NCBI GenBank assembly: GCA_023954075.1
Contig: JAMLIV010000023.1
Span: 1 to 50,202, forward strand
Direction: 5' to 3'
Length of the DNA: 50,202 bases
From: Lysobacteraceae bacterium
GTDB lineage: Bacteria; Pseudomonadota; Gammaproteobacteria; Xanthomonadales; Xanthomonadaceae
Shown here: positions 1 to 10,163 of the stretch, piece by piece
How the letters are laid out: each line of letters starts with the position of its first letter
Numbering within the stretch: position 1 is the stretch's first letter
Made by a program: the position numbers and the translations under genes
Notes under the pieces: model-generated
Databases searched by the model: none
What the model saw: only the letters and a program-made list of their open reading frames with translations
What the model was told of the DNA's origin: nothing

Positions 1-3000
1 CGCGCGGGCGCGCGCCGCTGGCGATGTAGGGCGCGGCAATGTCCTCGGCCGGATCGAAGCCGAGCCTCGGTGCGAGCGGCGGCGCGGAAAAATCGCGCCG
101 CGCCGCGCGCTCGGCATCGGCACTTTCGGGTGTGTCGCGCAGCGCCTGCATGGCGTGCGTCACCTGCCACCAGGCATCGAACAGCTCCTGCCAGCCCCAT
201 TCGGCCAGCATGTCGCGCCCGGCCAGCACGCGCACGCGCGGTGAGGCGAGCGGCTTGCCGATGCGCTGCGCGCAGTGGGTGAGTCCGTGCCGGTCCACCA
301 GGTCGGCGAATTCGGCGCGGTCGTCCATCGATACCTGCACGATCACGCCCAGCTCTTCGCAGAACAGCGTGCTGAACGGATCGTCGCCCCAGTGATCGAG
401 CTGGATTTCCAGCCCGCAGTGCGAGGCGAAGCCCATCTCGCACAGCGCGGCGAACGCGCCGCCGTCGCTGCGGTCGTGACAGGCCAGGACGATGCCGGTG
501 TCGCGCGCGTCGCGGACCAGATTGAACAGCCCGCGCAGCAGTTCGGGTGAATCGAGATCGGGCGGCTCGCCGCCGAAGGTGCCGTGCACCTGCGACAGGA
601 TCGAACCGCCGAGGCGGCGCTTGCCGCCGCCCAGCCCGATCAGCCACAGCTCCGAATCGACCTCGCGCGCCAGCACCGGCGTCAGCGCCTGGCGTACGTC
701 GCGCACCCGCGCGAAGGCCGACACCACCAGCGAGACGGGGGAGATGCAGCGATGGGCTTCGCCCGGATTGGGGATTGGGGATTGGGGATTCGAGAGGATG
801 GAATCGGGCGGGCTCTTTGCTCCTGCCAATCCCGAATCCCCACTCCCGAATCCCGTCCACCTGGAGGCCATCGACAGCGAGTCCTTGCCGACCGGGATCG
901 AAATGTCGAGCGCCGGGCACAGCTCCATGCCCACGGCGCGGACGGCGTCGAACAGGCGCGCGTCCTCGTCGCCGTGGCCGCAGGCGGCCATCCAGTTGGC
1001 CGAAAGCTTGATCTCGGCGAGATCGGCCACCGGCGCGGACAGGAGGTTGGTGATGGCCTCGCCCACCGCCATGCGCGCGGCGGCGGCGGAATCGAGCAGC
1101 GCCAGCGGCGCGCGCTCGCCGATCGACAGCGCCTGCCCGGTGTATCCGGAGAAGTCGTCCAGGCTGATGCCGCAGTCGGCCAGCGGTATCTGCCAGGGAC
1201 CGACCATCTGGTCGCGCGCCACCAGGCCGCCGACGGTGCGATCGCCGATCGTCACCAGGTAGTTCTTGCTCGCCACGCTCGGGTGCGACAGCACGCGCAG
1301 GCCGGCCTCGCGCAGGTCCATCGCCCCGGTATCCAGGCGCGGCCAGCGCGCGTTCGCGCCGCGCTCGGCGTCGCGCTGCATCTTCGGCGCCTTGCCGAAG
1401 AGAAGATCCATCGGGATGTCGATGGCGGCTTCGCCGCGGAATTGAGGATTCGGGATTGGGGATTCGTCGAGCGGGCACTCCGCCACGAGGAGGTGTTCCT
1501 CCACCGTGGCGACGCCGACGACGGCGTGGGGACAGCGCTCGCGGGCGCAGATCGCGCGGAAGGCGTCGAGGTGTTCGGCCGCGATGCCCAGAACGTAGCG
1601 CTCCTGGGACTCGTTGCACCACAGCTGCATCGGCGAGAGCGACGGGTCGTCGCGCGGAATGGCGGCAAGATCGATCACCCCGCCCACGCCCGAATCGTGC
1701 AGCAGCTCGGGGATGGCGTTGGACAGCCCGCCCGCGCCGACATCGTGCGCGCTGCGGATCGGATTGTCGGCACCGCGCGCGAAGCAGGCGTCGATCACCT
1801 CCTGGCAACGGCGCTGCATTTCCGGGTTGTCGCGCTGCACCGAGGCGAAATCCAGTCCTTCCGAACTTTCGCCGCTGGCCAGCGAACTGGCGGCACCACC
1901 GCCCAGCCCGATCAGCATCGCCGGGCCGCCCAGCACCACCACCGCGTCACCGGGGCGCACGGGGAGCTTTTCCACCTGTTCGGGATCGATCGCGCCGACG
2001 CCGCCGGCCAGCATGATCGGCTTGTCGTAGCCGCGCACCAGGCCCGATTCGGGGGTTTCCAGCTCGAAGCTGCGGAAGTAGCCGGTGACCGCCGGGCGGC
2101 CGAACTCGTTGTTGAAGGCCGCCGCACCGAGCGGCCCGTCCAGCATGATCTGGAGGGCCGAGGCCATGCGCGGATTGAGCGGGCGCGCCGCTTCCCAGGG
2201 CTGCGGCAGGGTCGGGATGCGCAGGTGCGAGACGGAAAAACCGCTCAGACCGACCTTGGGCTTGCCGCCGCGCCCGGTGGCTCCTTCGTCGCGGATTTCG
2301 CCACCCGCGCCGGTCGCGGCACCGGGAAAGGGCGCGATCGCGGTAGGGTGATTGTGGGTTTCAACCTTGATCGCGAAGGCACTCGGCTGCACCGCACCGG
2401 CACCCCAGGTACCGGTTTCAGGATCGCACCGGAAGCGCCGCGCCGGGAAACCCTCGATCACCGCTGCGTTGTCCTTGTAGGCGCTGAGGGTGAGCTGGGG
2501 GGACTTCGCGTGGGTGTTGCGGATCATCGCGAACAGGCTGCGCGGCTGCGCCTGCCCATCGAGTGTCCAGCTCGCGTTGAAGATCTTGTGCCGGCAGTGC
2601 TCGGAGTTGGCCTGCGCGAACATCATCAGCTCGGCATCGGTGGGATCGCGCCCCAGCGCGCCGTAGCGTTCGCGCAGGTAGTCGATCTCGTCCGCAGACA
2701 GCGCCAGGCCCAGCGTCGCGTTGGCCGCCTCCAGCCCGGCCAGCGGCACGCGCACCACGCCGCCCGGCGCGGGCGCGTCGAACAGGGCGGCGGCCGCGGC
2801 AAGATCGGGCACCAGCGATTGGGTCATCGGATCGTGCAGCAGCGCCGCCACCGCCGGTTCGATGCCGGGCGTCAGCCCCGCCACCGCGAAGTGCTGGCCG
2901 CGCTCGACCCGCCGCACCGCCAGCCCCGCGCCGCGCACGATTTCGGTGGTCTTGCTCGACCAGGGCGAGATCGTGCCCAGGCGCGGCAGCGCCAGCCGCC

Positions 3001-3214
3001 CTGCGGGCAGCGGCGCATCGAGCACGGCGGCACCCAGCACCCGCGCCAGATCGCGCGCATCGACGCCCTGCCCCGGTTCGGGCTGGGCAAAATAGATGTC
3101 CGATACGGCCCCGAGCATCAGCCTTGCATCGAGCGCCCGCAGCCGCGCCTGGAGGCGCGATTGCGCGTGGGCGCTCAGGGCGGTCCGGGCCTGGAATACC
3201 AGCATGGTTGTCAT
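1..3214 (-). CDS. purL: Phosphoribosylformylglycinamidine synthase (C-terminus cut by window edge)
   Basis: Large FGAM synthase of the fourth step of purine synthesis: ATP- and glutamine-dependent conversion of FGAR to FGAM in the cytosol. About 1071 of the usual ~1290 residues are present. The reading runs off position 1 just after [11 protein letters not shown], which in E. coli PurL precedes the glutaminase domain, so that domain lies outside. Visible motifs are [11 protein letters not shown] (~205), [11 protein letters not shown] (~282), [17 protein letters not shown] (~490) and PVGKDSLSM (~778). The start chosen is ATG at 3214 ([14 protein letters not shown]); ATG at 3205 is an alternative. 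A TAGAAT -10-like box lies at 3237-3242. Two in-frame insertions at residues ~583-592 and ~787-818 are made of GGGATT-type repeat DNA and are not expected from the family. Confidence 0.96.
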   Translation of the reverse strand, partial: MTTMLVFQARTALSAHAQSRLQARLRALDARLMLGAVSDIYFAQPEPGQGVDARDLARVLGAAVLDAPLPAGRLALPRLGTISPWSSKTTEIVRGAGLAVRRVERGQHFAVAGLTPGIEPAVAALLHDPMTQSLVPDLAAAAALFDAPAPGGVVRVPLAGLEAANATLGLALSADEIDYLRERYGALGRDPTDAELMMFAQANSEHCRHKIFNASWTLDGQAQPRSLFAMIRNTHAKSPQLTLSAYKDNAAVIEGFPARRFRCDPETGTWGAGAVQPSAFAIKVETHNHPTAIAPFPGAATGAGGEIRDEGATGRGGKPKVGLSGFSVSHLRIPTLPQPWEAARPLNPRMASALQIMLDGPLGAAAFNNEFGRPAVTGYFRSFELETPESGLVRGYDKPIMLAGGVGAIDPEQVEKLPVRPGDAVVVLGGPAMLIGLGGGAASSLASGESSEGLDFASVQRDNPEMQRRCQEVIDACFARGADNPIRSAHDVGAGGLSNAIPELLHDSGVGGVIDLAAIPRDDPSLSPMQLWCNESQERYVLGIAAEHLDAFRAICARERCPHAVVGVATVEEHLLVAECPLDESPIPNPQFRGEAAIDIPMDLLFGKAPKMQRDAERGANARWPRLDTGAMDLREAGLRVLSHPSVASKNYLVTIGDRTVGGLVARDQMVGPWQIPLADCGISLDDFSGYTGQALSIGERAPLALLDSAAAARMAVGEAITNLLSAPVADLAEIKLSANWMAACGHGDEDARLFDAVRAVGMELCPALDISIPVGKDSLSMASRWTGFGSGDSGLAGAKSPPDSILSNPQSPIPNPGEAHRCISPVSLVVSAFARVRDVRQALTPVLAREVDSELWLIGLGGGKRRLGGSILSQVHGTFGGEPPDLDSPELLRGLFNLVRDARDTGIVLACHDRSDGGAFAALCEMGFASHCGLEIQLDHWGDDPFSTLFCEELGVIVQVSMDDRAEFADLVDRHGLTHCAQRIGKPLASPRVRVLAGRDMLAEWGWQELFDAWWQVTHAMQALRDTPESADAERAARRDFSAPPLAPRLGFDPAEDIAAPYIASGARPR
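763..854. repeat. GGGATT-type inverted repeat inserted in frame in purL
   Basis: Two arms of about 30 bp, each a run of roughly 7-bp GGGATTG/GGGATTC units, face each other (763-792 and 825-854) around a 32-bp centre. Read on the purL strand it adds about 30 codons, including [13 protein letters not shown], between [11 protein letters not shown] and [13 protein letters not shown]. In E. coli PurL those two blocks are separated by only about ten residues. The frame is kept and no stop is introduced. I recall such tracts as abundant between genes of Xanthomonadaceae; that is recollection, not a search. Confidence 0.85.
1440..1466. repeat. Second, shorter GGGATT-type tract inside purL
   Basis: A single arm of about 27 bp of the same repeat family as at 763-854. 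On the purL strand it is read in the same phase and encodes ESPIPNPQ, between LLVAECPLD and [17 protein letters not shown], where E. coli PurL has a variable short loop. It appears to be a half copy of the longer inverted element. Confidence 0.75.
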
Positions 3215-3242
3215 CGGGTCGGACGAAAGGGACTCAATTCTA

Positions 3243-3276
3243 ACGAAAGGGCCCGCCGGCTTGGCCTGGCGGGCCC
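3243..3276 (-). terminator. Intrinsic terminator after dsbC
   Basis: A perfect 9-bp GC stem (3249-3257 with 3268-3276) with a 10-nt loop is followed on the minus strand by a T-rich stretch (TTTCGTT). It lies 25 bp past the dsbC stop and separates xerD-dsbC from purL. Confidence 0.75.
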
Positions 3277-3300
3277 GATGCGGAGACGGGATCGCGGGGA

Positions 3301-4014
3301 TCAGCGCGCGCCGGCCAGTGCGTCCAGGCGCTGGAGCAGCTGTTCCGGCGGCAGGTAGCCGCCCAGCTGGGTGCCATCCCTGGTGTACACCGCCGGGGTT
3401 CCGTTCACGCCCACGCTCTGGCCCAGCTCGTAGTCGGCGGCCACGGGATTGTCACAGGTCTTCGATTCGAGCTTTCCGCCGGCCTTGGCGTTGTCCATGG
3501 CCTTGTTGCGATCGGTCGCGCACCACACCGACACCGCCTTGTCGTACGACTCCCCGCCCACGCCCGAGCGCGGGAAGAACAGGTACTCCACGCTGATGCC
3601 GCGCTTGTTGTACTCGGCCATCTCGCCGTGCATGCGGCGGCAGTAGCCGCAGTCGATGTCGGTGAACACGGTGACCGCATACTTCTCGTTCTTGGCCGGG
3701 AAGATGATGCGCCGCTCCGGACCCGCCGCCGCCAGCGCGCCCTTGCGCAGGCCCGCCTTGGTATTCTCGGTCAGGTCGATCTTGTTGGGAATGTCGAACA
3801 CCGAACCCTGGAACAGGAACCGGCCGTCGGCGCTGATGTAGATGACCTGGCCCTGCAGCACGACCTGATAGAAGTTGGGCACCTGCGACTCGGCAATGCT
3901 GTCGATCTTGGCACCGGGCACCAGCGACTTGATGGCAGCCTCAACCGCGGAATCGTCGGCGGAAGCGGAAAACGCGGCCGCGCCCAGCGCGGCGGCGATC
4001 AGAAAGCGGTTCAT
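3301..4014 (-). CDS. dsbC: Thiol:disulfide interchange protein DsbC
   Basis: Periplasmic disulfide isomerase and thioredoxin-fold protein of 237 residues, near the family length. Residues 1-18 ([18 protein letters not shown]) form a signal peptide. An N-terminal dimerisation part follows ([23 protein letters not shown]). The catalytic domain contains the redox motif in [15 protein letters not shown] and the cis-Pro region [11 protein letters not shown] second cysteine pair (VWCATD ... ESKTCDNP) fits the structural disulfide of DsbC. The start at 4014 is preceded by GAGGAA at good spacing; a longer ORF start at 4047 would spoil the signal peptide. It is the downstream partner of xerD, as in E. 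coli (xerD-dsbC), with a 126-bp gap and its own terminator. Confidence 0.95.
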   Translation of the reverse strand: MNRFLIAAALGAAAFSASADDSAVEAAIKSLVPGAKIDSIAESQVPNFYQVVLQGQVIYISADGRFLFQGSVFDIPNKIDLTENTKAGLRKGALAAAGPERRIIFPAKNEKYAVTVFTDIDCGYCRRMHGEMAEYNKRGISVEYLFFPRSGVGGESYDKAVSVWCATDRNKAMDNAKAGGKLESKTCDNPVAADYELGQSVGVNGTPAVYTRDGTQLGGYLPPEQLLQRLDALAGAR

Positions 4015-4140
4015 GGCGGTTCCTCGGGAACGGTAATGGGACTGCAACGCGCGTTCGACCGGGCCGCAGGCAGAAAGTTCATGGGCAAGGATAAGGGAGC
4101 GGCCTCTACCGGGCCAGTGGCGAACGGCGTGGCCGGTGTC

Positions 4141-5091
4141 TCAGCCGCGCGGATGGTGGCGGGCGTGGAGCTGCTGCAGGCGCTCCTTCGCCACGGCGGT
4201 GTAGATCTGGGTGGTGGAGAGGCTGGCGTGACCAAGCAGCATCTGCAGCGATCGCAGGTCGGCACCGTGGTTGAGCAGGTGGGTGGCGAAGGCGTGGCGC
4301 AGGCCGTGCGGCGTCACCCGCGCCGCGTCGATGCCGGCGGCGAGGGCGATGCGCTTGAGGCCCCGCCAGAAGAGCTGGCGACTCACCGCGGTGCCGCGCC
4401 GGGTGAGGAACAGCGGTTCGCGCACGCGCCCGCCGGCGAGCAGCGGACGCGACCGGGCCAGATAGCGATCCAGCCAGTGCGCGGCTTCCTCGCCGATGGG
4501 AAGCACCCGATCCTTGCCGCCCTTGCCGGTGACGCGCAGCGCGCCCTGGCGCAGGTTCACTTCCGCAAGCCGCAGGCCGGTCAGTTCGGAAACGCGCAGG
4601 CCGGCCCCGTACATGAGCTCCAGCATCGCGCGATCGCGCAGGCCCAGCGGGCTTTCCGCATCCGGTGCCGCCAGCAGCGCCTCGACCTCGCTTTCGGCCA
4701 GGGTGCGCGGCAGTTTGCGCCGCGCCTTGGGGCGCTGCACCAGGGCGGTGGGATCCTCTGCCATCGTGCCCAGGCGCACCTGCCGGGCGTAGAAGGCACG
4801 CAGGCTCGACATCAGTCGCGCGTTGCTGCGCGGGTCGTAGCCGGCGTCGGTGCGCCAGGCGAGGTAGTCGAACAGTCGGGCGCGGTCCAGCGCATCCAGG
4901 CGCACCGCGTCGCCCAGCCAGCGCGCCAGGCCTTCGAGATCGCGCCGGTAGCTGGCCTGGGTTTGGGCGGAGATGCCGCGCTCGGCCCAGAGGTGGTCGA
5001 TGAAGGCGTCGATCTGGCCGCGCGCCGCCTCCGGCACGGGCGGCATGGCGCGGGCGCGCAGGCGTCGGCGGGTAATGGCCTCGGAAGACAT
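4141..5091 (-). CDS. xerD: Site-specific tyrosine recombinase XerD
   Basis: Tyrosine recombinase that with XerC resolves chromosome dimers at dif during division. It has 316 residues. The N-terminal SAM-like core-binding domain spans about 25-110 (IDAFIDHLWAERGISAQTQ). The catalytic domain shows Arg in GAGLRVSELTG (~165), Lys in GKGGKDR (~192), His-x-x-Arg in HGLRHAFATHLL (~265), His in LLGHASLSTTQ and the nucleophile Tyr in IYTAV (~299). The start at 5091 gives MSSEAITRRRL; ATG at 5046 (MPPVPEAARGQ) is an alternative closer to the E. coli length. It is divergent from the RDD gene across 66 bp and upstream of dsbC, the classical neighbour of xerD rather than xerC. Confidence 0.94.
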   Translation of the reverse strand: MSSEAITRRRLRARAMPPVPEAARGQIDAFIDHLWAERGISAQTQASYRRDLEGLARWLGDAVRLDALDRARLFDYLAWRTDAGYDPRSNARLMSSLRAFYARQVRLGTMAEDPTALVQRPKARRKLPRTLAESEVEALLAAPDAESPLGLRDRAMLELMYGAGLRVSELTGLRLAEVNLRQGALRVTGKGGKDRVLPIGEEAAHWLDRYLARSRPLLAGGRVREPLFLTRRGTAVSRQLFWRGLKRIALAAGIDAARVTPHGLRHAFATHLLNHGADLRSLQMLLGHASLSTTQIYTAVAKERLQQLHARHHPRG

Positions 5092-5157
5092 GTGCCCAGC
5101 ATAGCGGCCGGAGCGCCACGCCCGCCGCACGCGGCGTGCTGCCGCTATCCTTCGCCG

Positions 5158-5640
5158 ATGACCGCGCCCGATTCGCCTTCCCCGCCCCGCCTCGCCGCCG
5201 AACCCGCTGCGCTGGGCTTCCGCCTGATGGCGATGATCTACGACCTGCTGCCGCTGGGCGCACTGTGGTTCGCCACCGCCGCGCTGGTGCTGCTGGCGCG
5301 CGGCGGCGCGCCGGTGACGCCCGGCAGTCCGGCGGCCTATCTGGAGTTCGCGCTGATGCTGGCGGTCGGGTTCGGCTATTTCGGCCTGAGCTGGCGGCGC
5401 GGCGGGCAGACGCTGGGCATGCGCGCCTGGCGGCTGCGGCTGGTGCGGTACGATGGCGAATCCGCCCCGGAATGGGGCGAACTGGCGCGCCGCTACCTCG
5501 CCGCCGGGGTGTCGCTGGCGGCCTTCGGCCTGGGGTATCTCTGGAGTCTGATCGACCCTGAGCGGCGCACCTGGCACGACCTCGCCTCGCACACCGCGAT
5601 GGTGCGGCTGCCCAAGCCCGGCAAGACCCGCGGCGGCTGA
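5158..5640 (+). CDS. RDD family membrane protein
   Basis: Small inner-membrane protein of 160 residues of the RDD family (Pfam RDD), whose transport role is poorly defined. After a proline-rich N-tail come hydrophobic segments at ~22-50 (LGFRLMAMIYDLLPLGALWF), ~67-85 and ~125-140. The family signature appears as GFRLMAMIYDLL near the N-terminus and GGQTLGMRAWRLRLV in the middle. The usual R-D-D residues are only partly visible. ATG at 5158 is the first start compatible with the domain. It stands alone between divergent xerD and convergent lpxH. Confidence 0.85.
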   Translation: MTAPDSPSPPRLAAEPAALGFRLMAMIYDLLPLGALWFATAALVLLARGGAPVTPGSPAAYLEFALMLAVGFGYFGLSWRRGGQTLGMRAWRLRLVRYDGESAPEWGELARRYLAAGVSLAAFGLGYLWSLIDPERRTWHDLASHTAMVRLPKPGKTRGG

Positions 5641-5651
5641 CGCCGGCGGGA

Positions 5652-6422
5652 TCAGTCCGGCAGGATCAGTCCGGCCAGTTCACAGCGCCCGTCCTCGTAC
5701 ATCCGCAGCACGCTGCCCTGTTCGTACCAGTCGCCCAGCACGATGCGCTGGCGCGGCACGCCGTCGACCACCAGGTCGTGCACCGCCGGGCGATGGGTGT
5801 GGCCGTGGATCATGCGGGAGACGCCGTAGCGGCGGAAAAAGTCCTCCACCGCATGCGGCGCGGCGTCGCCGATCTCCTGCGAGGTCATGGCCTGCTGGTG
5901 CGCGGCGCTGGACTGACGCGCGGCCTGGGCGAAGGCGCGACGCTCGGCCAGCGGCCGCGCCAGAAGCGCGCGCTGCCAGTCTGGATCGCGCACCTGGCGG
6001 CGAACGGCCTGGTACGCGGCGTCGTCCACGCACAGCAGATCGCCATGCAGGAGCAGGATCGGCTCGCCGCCCGGTGCGATCACGCAAGGGTCGGGCAGGA
6101 TCTCGAAACCGGCGCGGGTCGCGTAGCCGCCGCCGAGGAGAAAATCGCGGTTGCCGCGAATGAAGGCGATCCGCGTGCCGCCATCGGCCAGCGCGCGCAG
6201 CGCCTGCGCCACGCGCGCGGGCAGCTCGGCGTCGTCGTCGTCACCCACCCAGGCCTCGAAAAGATCGCCCGGGATGTAGAGCGCCGGCGACCGCGCGGCT
6301 TCTTCGCGCAGGAAGGCGAGGAACAGGTCGGTGATCTGCGGCCTGGCCGGATCCAGATGCAGATCGGAGACGAACAGGGCGCGCACGCGGCTGCCGCCGG
6401 CATCGGTGCGCGCCTGTCCCAC
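5652..6422 (-). CDS. lpxH: UDP-2,3-diacylglucosamine diphosphatase LpxH
   Basis: Calcineurin-like metallophosphoesterase of lipid A synthesis that hydrolyses UDP-2,3-diacylglucosamine to lipid X and UMP at the inner face of the cytoplasmic membrane. The ordered metal motifs are complete: FVSDLHLD (~17-24), GDLFEAWVGDD, IRGNRDFLLGGG, LLLHGDLLCVDD and MIHGHTHRPAVH. The length of 256 residues is slightly long because the start taken here is GTG at 6422. A GTG at 6386 (VRALFVSDLHL) would match E. coli LpxH better, but neither has a strong ribosome site. The gene follows the cyclophilin gene by 8 bp, so the two are likely cotranscribed; ppiB-lpxH adjacency is also seen in E. coli. Confidence 0.95.
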   Translation of the reverse strand: MGQARTDAGGSRVRALFVSDLHLDPARPQITDLFLAFLREEAARSPALYIPGDLFEAWVGDDDDAELPARVAQALRALADGGTRIAFIRGNRDFLLGGGYATRAGFEILPDPCVIAPGGEPILLLHGDLLCVDDAAYQAVRRQVRDPDWQRALLARPLAERRAFAQAARQSSAAHQQAMTSQEIGDAAPHAVEDFFRRYGVSRMIHGHTHRPAVHDLVVDGVPRQRIVLGDWYEQGSVLRMYEDGRCELAGLILPD

Positions 6423-6430
6423 GGGCGGAC

Positions 6431-7078
6431 TTACTCCGCGTCCGCCGGCACGGCCGCGGCCAGCACTTCGGCGCGCTCGATCACGACCGCCTGGGTCGGG
6501 ACATCGGAGTGGAACGGTCCCTGGCCGCCGGTCGGGATGGCGCGGATCTTGTCGACCACGTCCATGCCTTCGACCACCTTGCCGAACACGGCATAGCCCC
6601 AGGTCATGCCGTTCTCGTCGCTGACGTAGTCGAGGCGCGGGTTGTCCACGAGGTTGATGAAGAACTGCGAGTTGGCCGAGTGCGGCTCGCCGGTACGCGC
6701 CATCGCGAGGGTGCCGCGCAGGTTGGAAAGCCCGTTGCTCGCCTCGTTACGGATCGGGGCGCGGGTCGGCTTGGGCTGGAGGTCGGCGGTGTAGCCGCCG
6801 CCCTGCGCCATGAAGTTGTCGATCACGCGGTGGAAGACGGTGCCGTTGTAGTAGCCGTCCTTCACATAGGCGAGGAAGTTCTCCGAAGAGATCGGTGCCT
6901 TGGCCGCGTCGAGTTCGATCACGATGTCGCCAAGATTGGTGTGCAGCGCCACGCGCGGTGCCGGGGCGGCGATTTCAGCCGGCGCGGCGGCAGGTGCGGC
7001 GGCCGGCGCGGTGGATTCCTGGGCAAAAGCCAGCGCCGGAACCAGCAGGCCGGCGAACATCAGGGAACGAAGGATCAT
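6431..7078 (-). CDS. ppiB: Periplasmic cyclophilin-type peptidyl-prolyl isomerase
   Basis: Cyclophilin of 215 residues that speeds proline isomerisation in exported proteins. Residues 1-20 ([20 protein letters not shown]) are a signal peptide, followed by an Ala/Pro-rich linker to about 40. The catalytic barrel shows the active-site strings [14 protein letters not shown] and [12 protein letters not shown] and a short bacterial-type loop structure. The start at 7078 is preceded by GGAGAAG. Because of the signal peptide it resembles PpiA in location, though the closest genomic context (before lpxH) is that of ppiB, so the symbol is tentative. It is divergent from slt over a 149-bp gap that contains no other gene. 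Confidence 0.9.
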   Translation of the reverse strand: MILRSLMFAGLLVPALAFAQESTAPAAAPAAAPAEIAAPAPRVALHTNLGDIVIELDAAKAPISSENFLAYVKDGYYNGTVFHRVIDNFMAQGGGYTADLQPKPTRAPIRNEASNGLSNLRGTLAMARTGEPHSANSQFFINLVDNPRLDYVSDENGMTWGYAVFGKVVEGMDVVDKIRAIPTGGQGPFHSDVPTQAVVIERAEVLAAAVPADAE

Positions 7079-7227
7079 GGACGTGCTTCTCCGCAAGGTC
7101 AGAGGTGGCGCAGGCTGCGCCGGAGCCGCCAAGTGTAACCGTCCCGCGCGCCGCGTGGCTGTGCCACACCAGAACGACCTGCGCTGGCGCGGTCGGAGCC
7201 GGCGCGCGCACGGGATACACTGTGGAC

Positions 7228-9222
7228 ATGCGACGGCACCTGCTCCCGGTCCTTGTTTCGTGCGCGCTGGCGCTTCTGGCCGGCCCCGGCGTTCGCCCGG
7301 CCGGGGCGGTGTCGCCGCACACCGACCTGGCGGCCCAGCGCGCCGGTTTCGCACGCGCACTGGAGGCTGCCGAATCACGCCCGCTGGCGGAATTTTCCGC
7401 AGCGGCGCGCGACTATGCGCAGCACCCGCTGGCACCGTATCTCGACTACACCGCGCTGCGCCGCCAGCTCGATCGCGCCAGCGCGAGGACGGTCAAGACC
7501 TTCCTCGACGCGCATCCGGACCTGCCGGTGTCCGCGACGCTGCGCGATCAGGCGCTGCGCGCGCTCGCGCAACGCGAGGACTGGGCGGGATTCCGCTCGC
7601 TGTACGCGGGCAGCGCGGATGCCGAACTGCGCTGCGCCGACCTTCTTTCCCGCCGTGACGCCACGCCCGACACCGCCTGGCTCGACGCCGGCCTGGCCCT
7701 GTGGCTGAGCGGCCGCTCGCAGCCGGCACGCTGCGATGCGGTGTTCGAGGTGGTGCGCCAGCGCGGACTGCTCACCGAGGCGCGCACGCTGGAACGCATC
7801 GCGCTGGCAGCGACCGAGCACAACCTCGGCCTCATGCGCCATCTCGCGCGCGGCCTGCCGGCGGCACAGGCGAAGCGCGCCAATGCGCAGGCCGACTACC
7901 TGGCCGGCCCGACCGCCGCGCTGGCCTCCGGCTGGCCCGACGACGCGGCCAGCCGGCGCATTGCACTCCTGGGCGTGACGCGGGTAGCCAAGGCCGATCC
8001 GGATGCCGCCGAGGCGCTGTTCGCCGCGCTGCAGGGCCGCTTCAGCTTCGACGCCGCGCAGCGCGGCGAAGCGCTCAACCAGATCGCGCTGTGGAGCGCG
8101 GCCTCCTACCTGCCTGACAGCGCGCGGCGCTTTGCCGCCGTGCCCGCCGAGGCCTGGGATGCGCGCCTGCACGAATGGCGGTTCCGCGAGGCGTTGGCGC
8201 GCGGTGACGACCGGGCCGCGCTGGCCGCCATCGCGATGATGCCGTCGGCGCAGCGCGCCGAGCCGCGCTGGCGCTACTTCGAGGCGCGTCTGCGCGAGCG
8301 CGCCGGCGACGCCGCGGCGCGCGCCATCCTGGACGCGCTTTCAGCCGAGCCGAGCTACTACGGATTCCTCGCTGCCGAACGCATCGGCGCGCCCTATGCC
8401 CTGTGCCCGCGCGAGGCATCGCTGGAAGCGTCGGCGCTGCGCCGCAGCCTGGAAGCGCGACCCGGTTTCGTGCGCGCCATGGAATTGTTCGCGCTGGGCC
8501 GGATCGGCTGGGCGCGGCGCGAGTGGGACGCGCTCAAGAGCTCGCTGTCGCCGGACGAGCGCCGCGTCGCGGTGGCGCTGGCGGACGCCGCGGGCTGGCA
8601 TGATCGCGGCCCGTTCACGCTCAACGCCGGCGACGATCTCGCCTACTACCGCCTGCGCTTCCCGCTGCCCTTCGAGCGCCAGATCCGGCGCGAGGCGCGC
8701 GCGCACGGGCTGGATCCGTCCTGGGTGGTGGCGTTGATCCGCGCCGAGAGCGCCTGGGCACCGGATGCGCGCTCGCACGCCAACGCGCGCGGCCTCATGC
8801 AGCTCCTGCCCTCCACCGCACGGATGGAAGCCACCCGGCGCGGGCAGCGCTATCCGGGCGATGCGGAACTGTTCGATCCAAAGGAAAACCTCAGCCTCGG
8901 CATCGCGCATCTGGCCACGATGCTGGAACGACACGGCGGCCTGCCCTTCCTGGCCACCGCCGCCTACAACGCCGGCCCCTCGCCGGTGGCGCGCTGGCTG
9001 GCACAGCGCCCGGTGGCGGATGTGGATCTGTGGATCGAAACGATTCCCTACCGCGAAACGCGCGAGTACGTAGCGCGGATCCTCGCCTTCGCCACCGTCT
9101 ACGACTGGCGTCTGGAAGGCCGCGCCGTGCCCATCGCCCAGCGCGCGCTGGGCCAACGTCCCGCGGCGGCCGAACGGCATCCGTTCGCCTGCCCGACCAC
9201 TCTGCCCGGGAGTTCCTCATGA
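7228..9222 (+). CDS. slt: Soluble lytic murein transglycosylase
   Basis: Periplasmic Slt70-type enzyme that cleaves the MurNAc-GlcNAc bond of peptidoglycan with formation of 1,6-anhydroMurNAc. It has 664 residues, as expected. There is a signal peptide at 1-29, then a long alpha-superhelical U/L domain to ~450. The SLT catalytic domain has the Glu in [14 protein letters not shown] (~507), followed by [12 protein letters not shown] and [18 protein letters not shown] at 7228 directly precedes the signal peptide; a TACACT box at 7216-7221 sits so close that a very short leader is possible. The stop overlaps the next gene by 4 bp (ATGA). Confidence 0.95.
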   Translation: MRRHLLPVLVSCALALLAGPGVRPAGAVSPHTDLAAQRAGFARALEAAESRPLAEFSAAARDYAQHPLAPYLDYTALRRQLDRASARTVKTFLDAHPDLPVSATLRDQALRALAQREDWAGFRSLYAGSADAELRCADLLSRRDATPDTAWLDAGLALWLSGRSQPARCDAVFEVVRQRGLLTEARTLERIALAATEHNLGLMRHLARGLPAAQAKRANAQADYLAGPTAALASGWPDDAASRRIALLGVTRVAKADPDAAEALFAALQGRFSFDAAQRGEALNQIALWSAASYLPDSARRFAAVPAEAWDARLHEWRFREALARGDDRAALAAIAMMPSAQRAEPRWRYFEARLRERAGDAAARAILDALSAEPSYYGFLAAERIGAPYALCPREASLEASALRRSLEARPGFVRAMELFALGRIGWARREWDALKSSLSPDERRVAVALADAAGWHDRGPFTLNAGDDLAYYRLRFPLPFERQIRREARAHGLDPSWVVALIRAESAWAPDARSHANARGLMQLLPSTARMEATRRGQRYPGDAELFDPKENLSLGIAHLATMLERHGGLPFLATAAYNAGPSPVARWLAQRPVADVDLWIETIPYRETREYVARILAFATVYDWRLEGRAVPIAQRALGQRPAAAERHPFACPTTLPGSSS

Positions 9223-10163
9223 GCCTGTCCCGCATCGTCGTATTCGGCGGCACCGGCTTCGTCGGCCGCCGCCTGGTCGCCGAACTGGTCCGCCGCGGGT
9301 TCGCGGTCACGGTACCCAGCCGCAACCGCGAGCGCCAGCGCGATCTGCTGGTGCTGCCCGGGGTCGAGGTGGTGACCGCCGACGTCTACGCCGCGGCCGA
9401 TCTGCGCCGGCTGCTGGACGGCGCACAGGCCGCGATCAACCTGATCGGCATCCTCAACGAGCGCGGCCGCCGCGGACACGGCTTCCAGCGCGCCCACGTC
9501 GATTTCACCGACAGCCTGATCGCCGCCTGCCGCGCGAGTGGCGTGCGCCGCCTGCTGCAGATGAGCGCGCTCAACGCCGGGCGCGGTGAAAGTCACTATC
9601 TGCGCACGCGCGGCCAGGCCGAAGACAGCGTGCGCGGCTCCGGACTGGAGTGGACGATCTTCCAGCCCTCGGTGATCTTCGGGCCGGGCGACGGCCTGTT
9701 CGACCGCTTCGCCAAACTGCTGCGGCTCGCACCCGTGCTGCCGCTGGCGCGCGCCGACGCGCGCTTCGCGCCGGTGTACGTGGGGGACGTGACGGAGGCC
9801 TTCGTGCGCGCGCTGGAAGACCCGGCCACCATCGGACAGCTCTACGAAATCTACGGCGCGGAAACGCTCAGCCTCGCGGAAATCGTCCGCTACACCGCGC
9901 GCTGCCTCGGCCTGCGCCGCGCCATCCTGCCGCTGCCCGACGCGCTCGGCCGCCTGCAGGCGGCAATCTTCGACTTCGTGCCGGGCAAACCCTTCTCGAC
10001 CGACAACTTCCTCTCGCTCAAGCGCGATGCCGTGGGCGGGATCGACGGGCTGTATCGGCTGGGCATCGAAAAGACCCCGATCGATGCCATCGTGCCGCAG
10101 CAGCTCGGCGTCGGTGCGCGCCAGCCGCGCCACGACCGCTGGCGACGGGCGCGGCGCGCGTGA
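9219..10163 (+). CDS. Complex I NDUFA9-like NAD(P)-binding protein
   Basis: Atypical short-chain dehydrogenase/NmrA-like protein of 314 residues. The N-terminal Rossmann fingerprint is [14 protein letters not shown] (residues ~7-20), with an acidic or polar turn after the second strand ([12 protein letters not shown]). [17 protein letters not shown] and [13 protein letters not shown] are the usual strings of the NDUFA9/YfcH-like group. The canonical YxxxK catalytic pair is not evident ([12 protein letters not shown]), so it may bind the nucleotide without acting as a dehydrogenase. It overlaps slt by 4 bp and cca by 4 bp, making a translationally coupled trio. Its substrate is unknown. Confidence 0.85.
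   Translation: MSLSRIVVFGGTGFVGRRLVAELVRRGFAVTVPSRNRERQRDLLVLPGVEVVTADVYAAADLRRLLDGAQAAINLIGILNERGRRGHGFQRAHVDFTDSLIAACRASGVRRLLQMSALNAGRGESHYLRTRGQAEDSVRGSGLEWTIFQPSVIFGPGDGLFDRFAKLLRLAPVLPLARADARFAPVYVGDVTEAFVRALEDPATIGQLYEIYGAETLSLAEIVRYTARCLGLRRAILPLPDALGRLQAAIFDFVPGKPFSTDNFLSLKRDAVGGIDGLYRLGIEKTPIDAIVPQQLGVGARQPRHDRWRRARRA

Noticed and set aside
584..3358. A 924-codon plus-strand frame opposite purL.
   Set aside because: Shadow of purL, whose conserved motifs are on the minus strand; no family resemblance.
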